Source: Gloeocapsopsis sp. IPPAS B-1203 | GTDB lineage: Bacteria; Cyanobacteriota; Cyanobacteriia; Cyanobacteriales; Chroococcidiopsidaceae | Length of the DNA: 64,000 bases | NCBI RefSeq assembly: GCF_002749975.1 | Contig: NZ_PEIG01000006.1 | Coordinates: 124,001-188,000, forward strand | Reading direction: 5' to 3' | Part shown: piece after piece, positions 26,381 to 34,902 of the stretch | How positions within the stretch are numbered: the stretch's first letter is position 1 | Layout: the number at the start of each line of letters is the position of its first letter | Made by a program: the position numbers and the translations under genes | The notes under the pieces: model-generated | The model's database searches: none | What the model was told of the DNA's origin: nothing | The model's input: only the letters and a program-made list of their open reading frames with translations

Positions 26381-27889
26381 ATGCAGCAATTATCGAATTT
26401 ACAATTTCCCTCTACTGAGCAAATTGCAGCCGTCAGAGCATATATTAAACAAAGTTGGCAAACTTTGTCACGATCGCCTGCAGATATTCTAGCTGCAGCT
26501 AATGATTCTAAAATTGAACGTAGCGAAAATGCACCTTGGCTTGTCTATGTTTCTTCCAAAGAAGACCGTTTAACAGTTGAACAATCATTACAACAAATTC
26601 TAAGTAAAGAAGAATTTGATGCCATAGAAGTTAAAACTTTACCCGCAGATTCCCAAATCCAAGAACACGGGTTACTTTATTTGCCAGGTTCCTACGTTGT
26701 TCCTGGAGGACGTTTTAATGAAATGTTTGGTTGGGATAGTTATTTTATTTTATTAGGGTTACTGCAAGATCGAGAATTAGAACTTGGGCAAAGCTTAGTC
26801 AATCAACTTGTCTACGAAGTTGAACATTACGGCACAATTTTGAATGCTAACCGTACCTATTTTTTGACGCGATCGCAGCCTCCTGTATTAACTTTAATGG
26901 TGCTAGCACTGTTTGAGCATACGCAAGATAAACAATGGTTACAATCAGTACTTCCGGCAATTGAAAAGTATTACACCTTCTGGACTACAGAACCACATCT
27001 CCACCCAGAAACAGGGCTTTCACGTTTTTTTGACTCTGGAACAGGACCCGCACCTGAAGTTATCAGTGATGAAAAAGATGATGTGGGAAGAACTCACTAT
27101 GACAGAATTTTAGAGTATTATATTACACAAGAAATCGCCGGACTGGATGCGTATTATGACTCAGCAAGCGGCTTCACCGAATCATTTTACCAAGGCGATC
27201 GCTCGATGCGCGAATCAGGATTTGATTGTTCGCATCGCTTCGGATTGTTTAATCTCGAAATTACTCAATATTTACCTGTATGTTTAAATGTTTTGCTGTA
27301 TCAAATGGAGCAAGACATAGCACAAATTCATCAAATCTTAAGTGAAAAATCATTAGGAAAAATATGGAGCGATCGCGCAACCAAACGCAGTCAAATTATT
27401 AATCAATTAATGTGGGACGAACAAGCAGGACTTTATTTTGATTATAACTTTGTCACGCATCAACGCAGTCAGTATGAATTTGCTACTACATTCTATCCTT
27501 TATGGGCTGGGATAGCTTCGCAAAAACAAGCTGAAAAAGTAGTGGAAAACTTATCAAAATTTTTAGCGCCAGGTGGTTTACTAACTAGTACTAATGTAAC
27601 AGGCAATCAATGGGACGCGCCGTTTGGCTGGGCACCTTTACATTTAATGACCGTACAAGGTTTAAGCCGTTATCATTATCTCTCGCAAGCTAAAGATGTT
27701 GCTCAAAGATTTATGACATTAGTTGTTCGAGAATTTGAAAAATCCGGCGCAATTGTTGAGAAATACGATGTAGTTAAATGTTCTGCCAATGTCTCTGATG
27801 AAATTCGCTTTGGCTATAGTTCCAACGAAATCGGTTTTGGCTGGACTAACGGAGTATTCTTAGAACTACTTAGTTTCTTAAGTCAGTAA
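26381..27889 (+). CDS. treF: Alpha,alpha-trehalase (glycoside hydrolase family 37), cytoplasmic
   Basis: Hydrolyses trehalose to two glucose. Both family signatures are present: PGGRFNEMFGWDSYF (about residues 108-122) and QWDAPFGWAPLHLM. The catalytic acid is expected at the Asp of RESGFDCSHRF and the base at the Glu of AIVEKYDV, both present, so the enzyme should be active. The ATG at 26381 is preferred to the TTG at 26354. There is no signal peptide, so it acts in the cytoplasm, hence the tentative symbol treF. It follows the importer's ATPase gene by 63 bases and is the last gene of the operon, suggesting import and use, or recycling, of trehalose that leaks out (inference). Confidence 0.92.
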   Translation: MQQLSNLQFPSTEQIAAVRAYIKQSWQTLSRSPADILAAANDSKIERSENAPWLVYVSSKEDRLTVEQSLQQILSKEEFDAIEVKTLPADSQIQEHGLLYLPGSYVVPGGRFNEMFGWDSYFILLGLLQDRELELGQSLVNQLVYEVEHYGTILNANRTYFLTRSQPPVLTLMVLALFEHTQDKQWLQSVLPAIEKYYTFWTTEPHLHPETGLSRFFDSGTGPAPEVISDEKDDVGRTHYDRILEYYITQEIAGLDAYYDSASGFTESFYQGDRSMRESGFDCSHRFGLFNLEITQYLPVCLNVLLYQMEQDIAQIHQILSEKSLGKIWSDRATKRSQIINQLMWDEQAGLYFDYNFVTHQRSQYEFATTFYPLWAGIASQKQAEKVVENLSKFLAPGGLLTSTNVTGNQWDAPFGWAPLHLMTVQGLSRYHYLSQAKDVAQRFMTLVVREFEKSGAIVEKYDVVKCSANVSDEIRFGYSSNEIGFGWTNGVFLELLSFLSQ

Positions 27890-28007
27890 TGAGATTAGCA
27901 TTTAGCACCGCACAAGCTAATAGCTAATCGCCAACTGCTAACTACTTCACCCAAAGACAAAAATATTTATTTCTCAATTACCCATGACAATTTTACAATT
28001 TACTGAG

Positions 28008-28364
28008 TTACTTGCTTCTTGTGATTTCAACGGTAATTTTGCCACCAAAATCAGGAATTGGGGCAGCGAGTTTTGTTAAGCGAACTTGAACTTGTTTGAC
28101 GCGATCAGATTCTAGAATAGATGTAGTGATCGCATCCACCAAGCGCTCGATCAACGCATATTTTGAGGTTTTAACCAAGTGCTGCACGTCATTAATCACG
28201 CTACGGTAGTCAAGAGTATCCTCAATCGCATCACTCTTACCTGCTACGGATAAATCCAACCATAGCGTCAAATTTACCTCAAACCATTGACCCAAAACCT
28301 GTTCTTCGGGCAAATAACCTGTGTAACCGTAGCAGCGAATTCCTGTTAAATGAAAACAGTCCAT
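28008..28364 (-). CDS. folB: Dihydroneopterin aldolase FolB
   Basis: Converts 7,8-dihydroneopterin to 6-hydroxymethyl-7,8-dihydropterin in folate synthesis. The 118-aa length is normal. Signatures are LTGIRCYGYTGYLPEEQVLGQWFEV at the N-terminus, DTLDYRSVINDVQHLV, KYALIERLVDAI with the conserved Glu, and the C-terminal VRLTKLAAPIPDFGGKITVEI containing the catalytic Lys. It is divergent from menD across about 150 bases of heptamer-repeat-containing DNA. Confidence 0.93.
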   Translation of the reverse strand: MDCFHLTGIRCYGYTGYLPEEQVLGQWFEVNLTLWLDLSVAGKSDAIEDTLDYRSVINDVQHLVKTSKYALIERLVDAITTSILESDRVKQVQVRLTKLAAPIPDFGGKITVEITRSK

Positions 28365-28518
28365 GAAAAGATATCTCCTGTAGCGATTTAGGATAGATAA
28401 GGTAAGAGGTGAGTGGCTAGGGATGAGTGGTTAGTTGATTAAGAAAGAGTGATGACTTCTCCTCATTATCTCAACTTCCGCATTCTAAACAACTCTAGGC
28501 TGCAATTCTCGTTTAAGT

Positions 28519-30258
28519 GTGGTTACTGTAGTGATTGATTGGCGAAATACAAATTCTGTCTGGGGTTCGATATTAGCAGAGACTTTTGGGCGGCTAGGAT
28601 TAACAACAGCCGTGATTTGTCCAGGTTCGCGATCTACACCACTAGCGATCGCCTTTGCCCAAACTGATGGAGTTGAAGCAATACCTATTTTAGACGAACG
28701 TTCCGCAGCATTTTTTGCATTGGGAATTGCTCGTCAAGCAGGACGCCCAGTAGTATTAGTTTGTACCTCAGGAACCGCTGCTGCAAATTTCTACCCCGCA
28801 GTTATTGAAGCACGAGAAAGCCGAGTTCCTCTCATCATCCTCACCGCAGATCGTCCCCCAGAACTACGTGATTGTCATTCAGGACAAACAATCGATCAAA
28901 CAAAGTTATACAATACATACCCCAACTGGTACGCTGAATTAGCACTACCTTCATTAGATATTGAAATCTTGGCGTATCTACGCCAAACACTGATTTATGC
29001 ATGGGAGCGGTCGCGCTATCCTGTTGCTGGAGTAGTACATCTCAACATCCCCTTTCGCGATCCTTTAGCACCCATCCCCGACACCACCGCAGCTGCATTA
29101 CGATCGCAATTCAATCCACAAAACTTCTTCAACAGCATCCAATTACCAATTACCAATTACCAATTACCAATTCCCCATCCTAAAGAATGGAAACAATACG
29201 AGCGCGGAATTATCATCGCCGGAATTGCCCAACCACAACAACCACGCGAATATTGTGGTGCGATCGCCCAACTTGCTAAAACGCTCAAATTTCCGGTACT
29301 CGCCGAAGCACTTTCCCCAGTCAGAAACTACGCGGATCTCAATCCTTATTTGATTTCTACCTACGATTTGATTGTGCGCAATCCGCAACTAGCACAACAG
29401 CTACAACCAAAAATCGTGATTCAAATCGGGGAACTTCCCACAAGTAAAGATTTGCGTCAATGGTTAAGCGTTACCCAACCCCAGCGCTGGATTGTTGATT
29501 CTTGCGATCATAATCTCGATCCACTGCATGGCAAAACAATTCATTTACGAACCACAGTAGAACAGCTAGCGCAATCTATCGAACCGAAAGCACCAACTCC
29601 ATATTTACAGTTGTGGTGTGATGTGGAAGCTAAGGTAAGGTTGGCATGCGATCGCACAATGACGGAAATTGAGCATTTATTTGAAGGTAAAGCTGCCTGG
29701 TTACTGTCGCAAGTTCTCCCATCAGAAACACCCTTATTTATCGCCAATAGTATGCCCGTACGCGATATGGAGTTTTTCTGGAAACCGAGTAATTCTAATA
29801 TCCGCCCATTTTTTAACCGTGGTGCCAATGGTATTGATGGCACATTATCAACTGCCTTAGGAGTAGCACATCGCAATCAAAGTAGTGTGTTACTAACAGG
29901 CGATTTAGCTTTATTACACGACACCAACGGTTTTTTAATCAAAAATAAGTTTGCTGGACGTTTAACCATTGTTCTGATTAACAATAATGGCGGTGGTATT
30001 TTTGAAATGTTACCTATTTCTAAGTTTGAGCCACCCTTTGAAGAGTTCTTTGCTACACCACAAAATATAGATTTTGCTCAACTATGTGCTACTTACAATG
30101 TAGAGCATGAGTTAATTGATTCTTGGGAACAATTGCAAAAAAAAATAAATCCACTTCCTACAACAGGAATTAGAGTGTTGGAATTAAAAACCAATAGAAA
30201 AGCCGATGCGCAGTGGCGAAAAGAGAATTTAGGAAAGCTTGCAGCGATTACTATGTGA
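28519..30258 (+). CDS. menD: MenD, SEPHCHC synthase (menaquinone/phylloquinone pathway)
   Basis: Thiamine-diphosphate enzyme joining isochorismate and 2-oxoglutarate. N-terminal signature GLTTAVICPGSRSTPLAIAF and DERSAAFFALGIARQAGRPVVLVCTSGTAAANFYPAVIEA; Arg/Asp-rich RPPELRDCHSGQTIDQTKLY; C-terminal thiamine-binding part with RGANGIDGTLSTALG and GDLALLHDTNGFLI...INNNGGGIFEMLP. GTG at 28519 is used; the GTG at 28531 is an alternative. Odd: residues about 208-218 are ITNYQLP repeats encoded by a heptanucleotide tandem array (29139-29173) inserted in frame. The length of 579 aa is normal. In cyanobacteria the product feeds phylloquinone for photosystem I; menB lies 2.4 kb downstream. Confidence 0.95.
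   Translation: MVTVVIDWRNTNSVWGSILAETFGRLGLTTAVICPGSRSTPLAIAFAQTDGVEAIPILDERSAAFFALGIARQAGRPVVLVCTSGTAAANFYPAVIEARESRVPLIILTADRPPELRDCHSGQTIDQTKLYNTYPNWYAELALPSLDIEILAYLRQTLIYAWERSRYPVAGVVHLNIPFRDPLAPIPDTTAAALRSQFNPQNFFNSIQLPITNYQLPIPHPKEWKQYERGIIIAGIAQPQQPREYCGAIAQLAKTLKFPVLAEALSPVRNYADLNPYLISTYDLIVRNPQLAQQLQPKIVIQIGELPTSKDLRQWLSVTQPQRWIVDSCDHNLDPLHGKTIHLRTTVEQLAQSIEPKAPTPYLQLWCDVEAKVRLACDRTMTEIEHLFEGKAAWLLSQVLPSETPLFIANSMPVRDMEFFWKPSNSNIRPFFNRGANGIDGTLSTALGVAHRNQSSVLLTGDLALLHDTNGFLIKNKFAGRLTIVLINNNGGGIFEMLPISKFEPPFEEFFATPQNIDFAQLCATYNVEHELIDSWEQLQKKINPLPTTGIRVLELKTNRKADAQWRKENLGKLAAITM
29139..29173. repeat. In-frame heptanucleotide STRR (CCAATTA)x4 within menD
   Basis: Four perfect units CCAATTA at 29139, 29146, 29153 and 29160, then CCAATTC. 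Three units equal 21 bases, so the array is read as a 7-aa repeat, ITNYQLP. Related arrays occur in intergenic DNA (35672-35699 on the opposite orientation, and about 45688-45705). Confidence 0.93.
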
Positions 30259-30289
30259 AATTATTTTTCTTGATAAATTGAATATGCGC

Positions 30290-30622
30290 TCATAACATAG
30301 CATTCCAAAGTTGACTTACCTTACTTTGCACTCTTCGCCAATCTTCTAGTGTTAATATTCCTAAGCGGCGCTCAACCAGACGCTTTTCTAGCGTTGCTAT
30401 CTTATTTACCCGAACTACTGAGGCAAGTCGTAAACCTGATTGTTGCCAATCTAAAAGCTCTACATCAAACATTCCCTGAGTGATTTGACTTGTTATCCGA
30501 GCAACAATGATATCTTCATCACCAGTATCCAGCAGTACCAGTGCTGGACGACGTTTTAACTCAGTAGCATTAGCAAAAGGGAATGATAGCAGGATTATAT
30601 CTCTCGACTCATAGCTTTGCAT
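30290..30622 (-). CDS. Type II toxin, MazF/PemK-like endoribonuclease
   Basis: A 110-aa protein of the PemK/MazF family. Matches are the N-terminal RDIILLSFPFANATELKRRPALVLLD, where the conserved Arg-Pro-Ala(V)-Leu strand is visible, ITSQITQGMFDVEL, and SVVRVNKIATLEKRLVERRLG with the catalytic-site region. It would cleave RNA when not bound by the antitoxin. Start ATG 30622 lies 3 bases after the antitoxin stop codon, the normal antitoxin-toxin order. Confidence 0.85.
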   Translation of the reverse strand: MQSYESRDIILLSFPFANATELKRRPALVLLDTGDEDIIVARITSQITQGMFDVELLDWQQSGLRLASVVRVNKIATLEKRLVERRLGILTLEDWRRVQSKVSQLWNAML

Positions 30623-30625
30623 GAG

Positions 30626-30838
30626 TTACAGTGTGTCGTAGATATTATCTGACTGCTCATATCCAGCAAAGAATTGCTCTGCTGTCAGCTTAGACCAATC
30701 TGCTTGTGAAGAATCTGTTTGTTCGTTAACTAGAATAATAACCTTCACTTCTTGATTGCTTGGCAAGATTTCTAGCAGCCAGTCAGGAATTTTGATTCCC
30801 TCAGACGTAACTTTGGCACTCGATTCGTATGCTTTCAC
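30626..30838 (-). CDS. Type II antitoxin partner of the MazF-like toxin
   Basis: A 70-aa protein, 3 bases before the toxin gene. Short N-terminal strand-like segment (SSAKVTSEGIKIPDWLLEILPSNQEVKVIILV) resembling small cyanobacterial antitoxins with an AbrB-like or unassigned fold, then an acidic, aromatic C-terminal tail (WSKLTAEQFFAGYEQSDNIY) that likely wraps the toxin. I assign it mainly by position and length. Confidence 0.75.
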   Translation of the reverse strand: MKAYESSAKVTSEGIKIPDWLLEILPSNQEVKVIILVNEQTDSSQADWSKLTAEQFFAGYEQSDNIYDTL

Positions 30839-30978
30839 TTTGCACTCCTGAAATATTGTGTGCAGTTATTTTTGCTTGCCTCATTGTTCAACCAATACAG
30901 TTTTTCAACAACTGCACAAAACGAGCGATCGCTTTCATTAACAAAGTTACAGCATTTTCTAATGTAGTCCTACTTCAC

Positions 30979-31572
30979 TCACTCTAAAAATTCGATTCCG
31001 TACTTACGAGCAATTGTAGCCATCGATTTGTTATCCGAGAACTTTGGAATTGTAGAAGCAGATGTTTCATCTGTGACTCGGTTTCCCAAGCTGTTGCTTA
31101 TCTCATATTCAAACTTTTGAAACCAAAGTTGCCCTGGGTTTCCTGCAATTGAGGTAAAAAGTAAGTACTTTCCTGGAGTTGTCCCAACATTTTTGTAGGC
31201 GTGAGGCGCACCAGAGGGAATATGAATGAAGTCTCCAGTAGTAGCTTTAACTGTGTCTTCTGGTGAAGCACCATAAAACTCAAATTCTCCATCGACAATG
31301 TAAAAAACTTCTGGTGGATGTTTGTGCAAAGGTGGTCCTGATTGCGGAGCAGCCGTAATTTCGATAACTGACAGTTCTCCTGGAGTGTCCTCACTGAGAG
31401 TTTTGAATGTGATAAAATCGCCTCCAACTTGAAATCTTTCACCTTCTCCAGGTTGAATCAATTGAATAGGTTGATTTGATGTGGAAGGGATGGCAATCGC
31501 TGCCGATGCATTCAGCGGCATTACAAGTATTAAAACAATGAATAGGACAAAAGCAATAATCGTTTTTTTCAT
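30979..31572 (-). CDS. Secreted cupin-domain protein
   Basis: A 197-aa protein with a Sec signal peptide (KKTIIAFVLFIVLILVMPLNASAA). The cupin fold is clear: HKHPPEVFYIVDGEFEFYG provides two His and a Glu metal ligands, and GDFIHIPSGAPHAYKN the third His. Probably binds a divalent metal in the periplasm; substrate unknown. The C-terminal 50 residues are extra. It lies 92 bases downstream of an AraC regulator gene on the same strand, so they may be co-transcribed or the regulator may control it. Confidence 0.85.
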   Translation of the reverse strand: MKKTIIAFVLFIVLILVMPLNASAAIAIPSTSNQPIQLIQPGEGERFQVGGDFITFKTLSEDTPGELSVIEITAAPQSGPPLHKHPPEVFYIVDGEFEFYGASPEDTVKATTGDFIHIPSGAPHAYKNVGTTPGKYLLFTSIAGNPGQLWFQKFEYEISNSLGNRVTDETSASTIPKFSDNKSMATIARKYGIEFLE

Positions 31573-31664
31573 TTCTCAGAATTAGAAGATTTCTTAAGAG
31601 AATACTGCTCTTACGCACTCATGTCTTGCGAATTATTGCAAAATTTGTCGCCATCTTGCACAAC

Positions 31665-32516
31665 TTACAAACCGTCTCGGTAGACTTTCGGTGTAATACC
31701 AACGTAGCGATGAAACAGATGAGTAAAGTGACTTTGGCTTTGAAATCCAACAAGATGGCAAATTTCGACAATTGACAAGTTTCGCTGGGCTAATAGCTGT
31801 TTAGCTTTTTCAATACGACAGGTGGTTACATATCGATGTAACGTAACTCCCATTGATCGTTTGAATAGTCGGATAAGATAATACTTGCTTGTTTGGGCAA
31901 TACTTGCTAGCTCGTCAAGGCTCAACTCGTGCTCAAGGTTACTATGAATGTAATCAATGACTTGCCGTAACTGATACTTGGACAAACCGCCTGGAGTTTG
32001 TGTGAATGATGTCCAGTGAGCGTGATGTCTTAAAAGTTGTATCGTTAAAGTTGCCATCATCGACTCAAGATAAAGCTTTCCCCCCAAACCCTGGCTTTGT
32101 AATTCGGTTTTCAACGCTAAACCAATTTGATGAATAAGAGAATCTTGACGTTTGTAATGAGGTATTAATTCCAGCTGATAGCGATCGCTCAACCCCAACA
32201 CCATTTGCTGCATATAAACAGGCTCTAACTGCAAAAGTAGAAATTCAATTGGTCGATCCCAAATGACTCGACGATTCATCCCTATCGGCAAAACCGTAAA
32301 GTTTCCCGTGTCCATCTGACTTTGCTGATAACATCCGTCGTACCACTGTTCCACATTGTAAGAATTGCCAAGATTGAGGATAATTCTGTGTTCCGTCAGT
32401 AAACAGGATTCTGGTAGCTCATAGGCAGGTTGTTGAAAAAGCTCAACAACAAAACGATCGAGCGTTGCTCTACCTAAGCAAAGCCGAGATGATGCAGTGC
32501 TAATTTCTTCATTCAT
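31665..32516 (-). CDS. AraC-family transcriptional regulator
   Basis: A 283-aa full-length regulator. The N-terminal 170 residues form a cupin-like effector-binding part with no recognisable specificity. The C-terminal DNA-binding domain has two HTH units, LSLDELASIAQTSKYYLIRLFKR and LSIVEICHLVGFQSQSHFTHLF, ending GITPKVYR. It lies immediately upstream of the secreted cupin gene on the same strand and divergent from menB across 157 bases. Confidence 0.9.
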   Translation of the reverse strand: MNEEISTASSRLCLGRATLDRFVVELFQQPAYELPESCLLTEHRIILNLGNSYNVEQWYDGCYQQSQMDTGNFTVLPIGMNRRVIWDRPIEFLLLQLEPVYMQQMVLGLSDRYQLELIPHYKRQDSLIHQIGLALKTELQSQGLGGKLYLESMMATLTIQLLRHHAHWTSFTQTPGGLSKYQLRQVIDYIHSNLEHELSLDELASIAQTSKYYLIRLFKRSMGVTLHRYVTTCRIEKAKQLLAQRNLSIVEICHLVGFQSQSHFTHLFHRYVGITPKVYRDGL

Positions 32517-32673
32517 AGGATGCTGCTTATCTCTTCTGCAACTTAATCCTATTGATAAAACATCTTAGACGATTGCATAAGTCTATACTATTTCGGCAGA
32601 GTGCATAATAAAGTCACTTAGAGAATAAAACCTGCGCTAAAATTCTCAAACTGGAAGCGCGATCGCACACTCT

Positions 32674-33504
32674 ATGCAAAACTGGCAAACGGCTAAAACC
32701 TACGAAGATATCCTTTACCACAAAACTGACGGTATCGCCAAAATTACAATCAATCGTCCGCACAAGCGAAATGCGTTTCGTCCCAAAACTGTGTTTGAAC
32801 TTTACGATGCTTTTGTTGATGCGCGTGAAGATACGAGCATTGGTGTTGTTTTATTTACCGGTGCAGGACCACATACAGATGGTAAATATGCATTCTGTGC
32901 GGGGGGCGATCAAAGCGTGAGAGGAACTGCAGGCTATGTTGATGATGATGGTGTGCCTCGGTTGAATGTATTAGATTTACAGCGTTTAATTCGTTCGATG
33001 CCGAAAGTCGTCATCGCCCTTGTTGCTGGGTATGCGATCGGTGGCGGGCACGTACTACATCTGATTTGTGACTTAACTATTGCTGCAGATAACGCAGTAT
33101 TTGGTCAAACAGGTCCCAAAGTTGGTAGCTTTGATGGTGGGTTTGGTGCAAGTTACCTCGCCCGCGTTGTGGGACAAAAAAAAGCGAGAGAGATTTGGTT
33201 TCTCTGTCGCCAATATACAGCAGCCCAAGCATTGGAAATGGGTTTAGTTAACTGCGTTGTGCCTGTAGAACAATTAGAAGCCGAAGGAATTCAATGGGCA
33301 AACGAAATTCTAGAAAAAAGCCCGATCGCAATTCGCTGTCTCAAAGCAGCATTTAATGCTGATTGTGACGGTCAAGCTGGTTTACAAGAACTTGCCGGAA
33401 ACGCAACTTTACTCTACTACATGACTGAAGAAGGAGCCGAAGGAAAACAAGCTTTCTTAGAAAAGCGCAAACCCGATTTTCGTCAATACCCTTGGCTACC
33501 TTGA
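32674..33504 (+). CDS. menB: 1,4-dihydroxy-2-naphthoyl-CoA synthase MenB
   Basis: Crotonase-fold enzyme closing the ring of the menaquinone/phylloquinone naphthoate. The 276-aa length is normal. Signatures: [53 protein letters not shown], and the oxyanion-hole glycines [25 protein letters not shown], then [38 protein letters not shown]. Its 3' end overlaps a convergent Cys-rich gene by 22 bases. Confidence 0.95.
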   Translation: MQNWQTAKTYEDILYHKTDGIAKITINRPHKRNAFRPKTVFELYDAFVDAREDTSIGVVLFTGAGPHTDGKYAFCAGGDQSVRGTAGYVDDDGVPRLNVLDLQRLIRSMPKVVIALVAGYAIGGGHVLHLICDLTIAADNAVFGQTGPKVGSFDGGFGASYLARVVGQKKAREIWFLCRQYTAAQALEMGLVNCVVPVEQLEAEGIQWANEILEKSPIAIRCLKAAFNADCDGQAGLQELAGNATLLYYMTEEGAEGKQAFLEKRKPDFRQYPWLP

Positions 33505-33803
33505 GAAGGGGTGAGGGGTGTGGGATGAGGAGTGAGGGAAAGAAAATGTCGGCTTGCTTCTAATGAAGTATGGTTAGATTCACAAAATATTGTCGATGGT
33601 TTAGGCACAAGTGCTGGCTCATCGGGCACAATCATAACTTTCTTAAGATCCCACGACGGGGCAAAAGCTGGAAGTGATAATTCACAAGCTTTCCAACTTC
33701 CTTGAACTGGTGCTCCCAACAGTTGACAACACCCACCACGCCTTCCTTCTGGTTGATAATAGCGACAGTAGCGACAGGCAGAAGTTGGATTTACATTTTT
33801 CAT
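33483..33803 (-). CDS. Conserved cyanobacterial Cys-rich small protein
   Basis: Function not recognised, but the N-terminal 60 residues look conserved: [44 protein letters not shown]. The five Cys (C-x2-C, CC and a later C) suggest a metal or Fe-S site. The ATG at 33803 (KNVNPTSA) is preferred to the one at 33821. The C-terminal 25 residues, rich in Pro, Thr and Ser, are encoded by repeat-like DNA and the reverse of menB's 3' end, so they may be an acquired tail. Confidence 0.68.
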   Translation of the reverse strand: MKNVNPTSACRYCRYYQPEGRRGGCCQLLGAPVQGSWKACELSLPAFAPSWDLKKVMIVPDEPALVPKPSTIFCESNHTSLEASRHFLSLTPHPTPLTPSQGSQGY

Positions 33804-34217
33804 AGGAATGCTGTTTAGCAATTGTCTATCGCCTGTTATTGTGCCGCTATATAAATATTTCTTAAAGTCAGCAAATGATTAATTGGTATGGCTTTCAGCT
33901 ATTTTTCTAAAACAGAAAATTCATGATTTCTTTATATTCTTGTTATATTGCGATACAAATGTATGAGTGAAAGGCTACAGCTTTTGATTAAAACAACCAA
34001 GGGATCAGCAAGAAACAAAATAAACTCCTTTACAGACCCAGCTAAAATTTATTAAAAATCGGTATAAATATGGATAGATTTAGATGAATACTATGAGGTA
34101 AAATGTATTTTCCAGTAAATCCGGCATTGACATTTTTAAGGTTTTTTGATATGAGGCTCAATATTGAATTGTCCAAACACTCAATAACTAGGCTAATTGA
34201 TTGATTTGATTAGTTGT
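33804..34217. other. Intergenic region without recognised gene
   Basis: 414 AT-rich bases between the promoter side of the Cys-rich gene and the 3' end of the DciA-like gene. The plus-strand phrase GGGATCAGCAAGAAACAAAATAA at 34001 partly recurs at 42331 (GGGGATCAGCAAGAATAAAAG), pointing to a short dispersed repeat. No gene was recognised. Confidence 0.45.
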
Positions 34218-34757
34218 TTACCATCTTTTAGCAGCACAAAAAGAGCATACTTCCCATCGCTGTAGTTCTCCAGGTGGAGTAGGAGATTGACATTGAGGAC
34301 AAAGTGGTAACCCTTGCGATCGCGATCGCGTCGTCTCTTGCCAATGTTGAAACGCAGCACGCGGATTTTGAATAGCAGCCTGCGCTTTATTTTTACGACT
34401 ACCCGCTGTGACAATATAGCTAGGGTGAGCGTTTTTTGCTGGAGTATCTTTTTTATCTACTTGCGATCGCTGCCATCCTGCTGTAGAAAAACGAATATCG
34501 GTTAAGGGATCTAGTAAATAAGGGTTGAGTTTCGTTAAGATGCGCTGGCGTTCAAAAGTAAGAGTTTGCGCCCAAGCCGCGCTAGATGTTGCCACCCACA
34601 GTATATTGCGTTGAATCGAAAGTGGTCGCGTATGCGATGCAACAGCAACACCAACAACATCAGACCAACACTTGACAACACGTTGCAACGGTTGCTCATG
34701 CCAAGCAGTTTGCTCAATAAAAGCACCCACGAGTTGCTCAAGGGATTTGAAAGACAT
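34218..34757 (-). CDS. DciA-like (DUF721) protein with C-terminal zinc ribbon
   Basis: A 179-aa protein. The N-terminal 95 residues are a DUF721 domain: VGAFIEQTAWHEQPLQRVVKCWSDVVGVAVASHTRPLSIQRNILWVATSSAAWAQTLTFERQRILTKLN, the fold of DciA, the ancestral loader of the replicative helicase DnaB in bacteria without DnaC. A basic linker is followed by a C-terminal C-x2-C...C-x2-C ribbon (LCPQCQSPTPPGELQ...EVCSFC). The zinc ribbon is not part of minimal DUF721. It is divergent from the PspA gene. A role in replication is inference from the family. Confidence 0.8.
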   Translation of the reverse strand: MSFKSLEQLVGAFIEQTAWHEQPLQRVVKCWSDVVGVAVASHTRPLSIQRNILWVATSSAAWAQTLTFERQRILTKLNPYLLDPLTDIRFSTAGWQRSQVDKKDTPAKNAHPSYIVTAGSRKNKAQAAIQNPRAAFQHWQETTRSRSQGLPLCPQCQSPTPPGELQRWEVCSFCAAKRW

Positions 34758-34902
34758 TTTTGATAGGTGCTAAGAGGTGGAGGTTACGGAGAGAAAAGGT
34801 ACGATACCATGATTTTAATACTCCGACTAAGATGTTACCAATTTGGTGAGTTGCGGTCGGAACGGGCAAGATGCAGCTTTTGTAACCAAATGGAGAGCCA
34901 TC

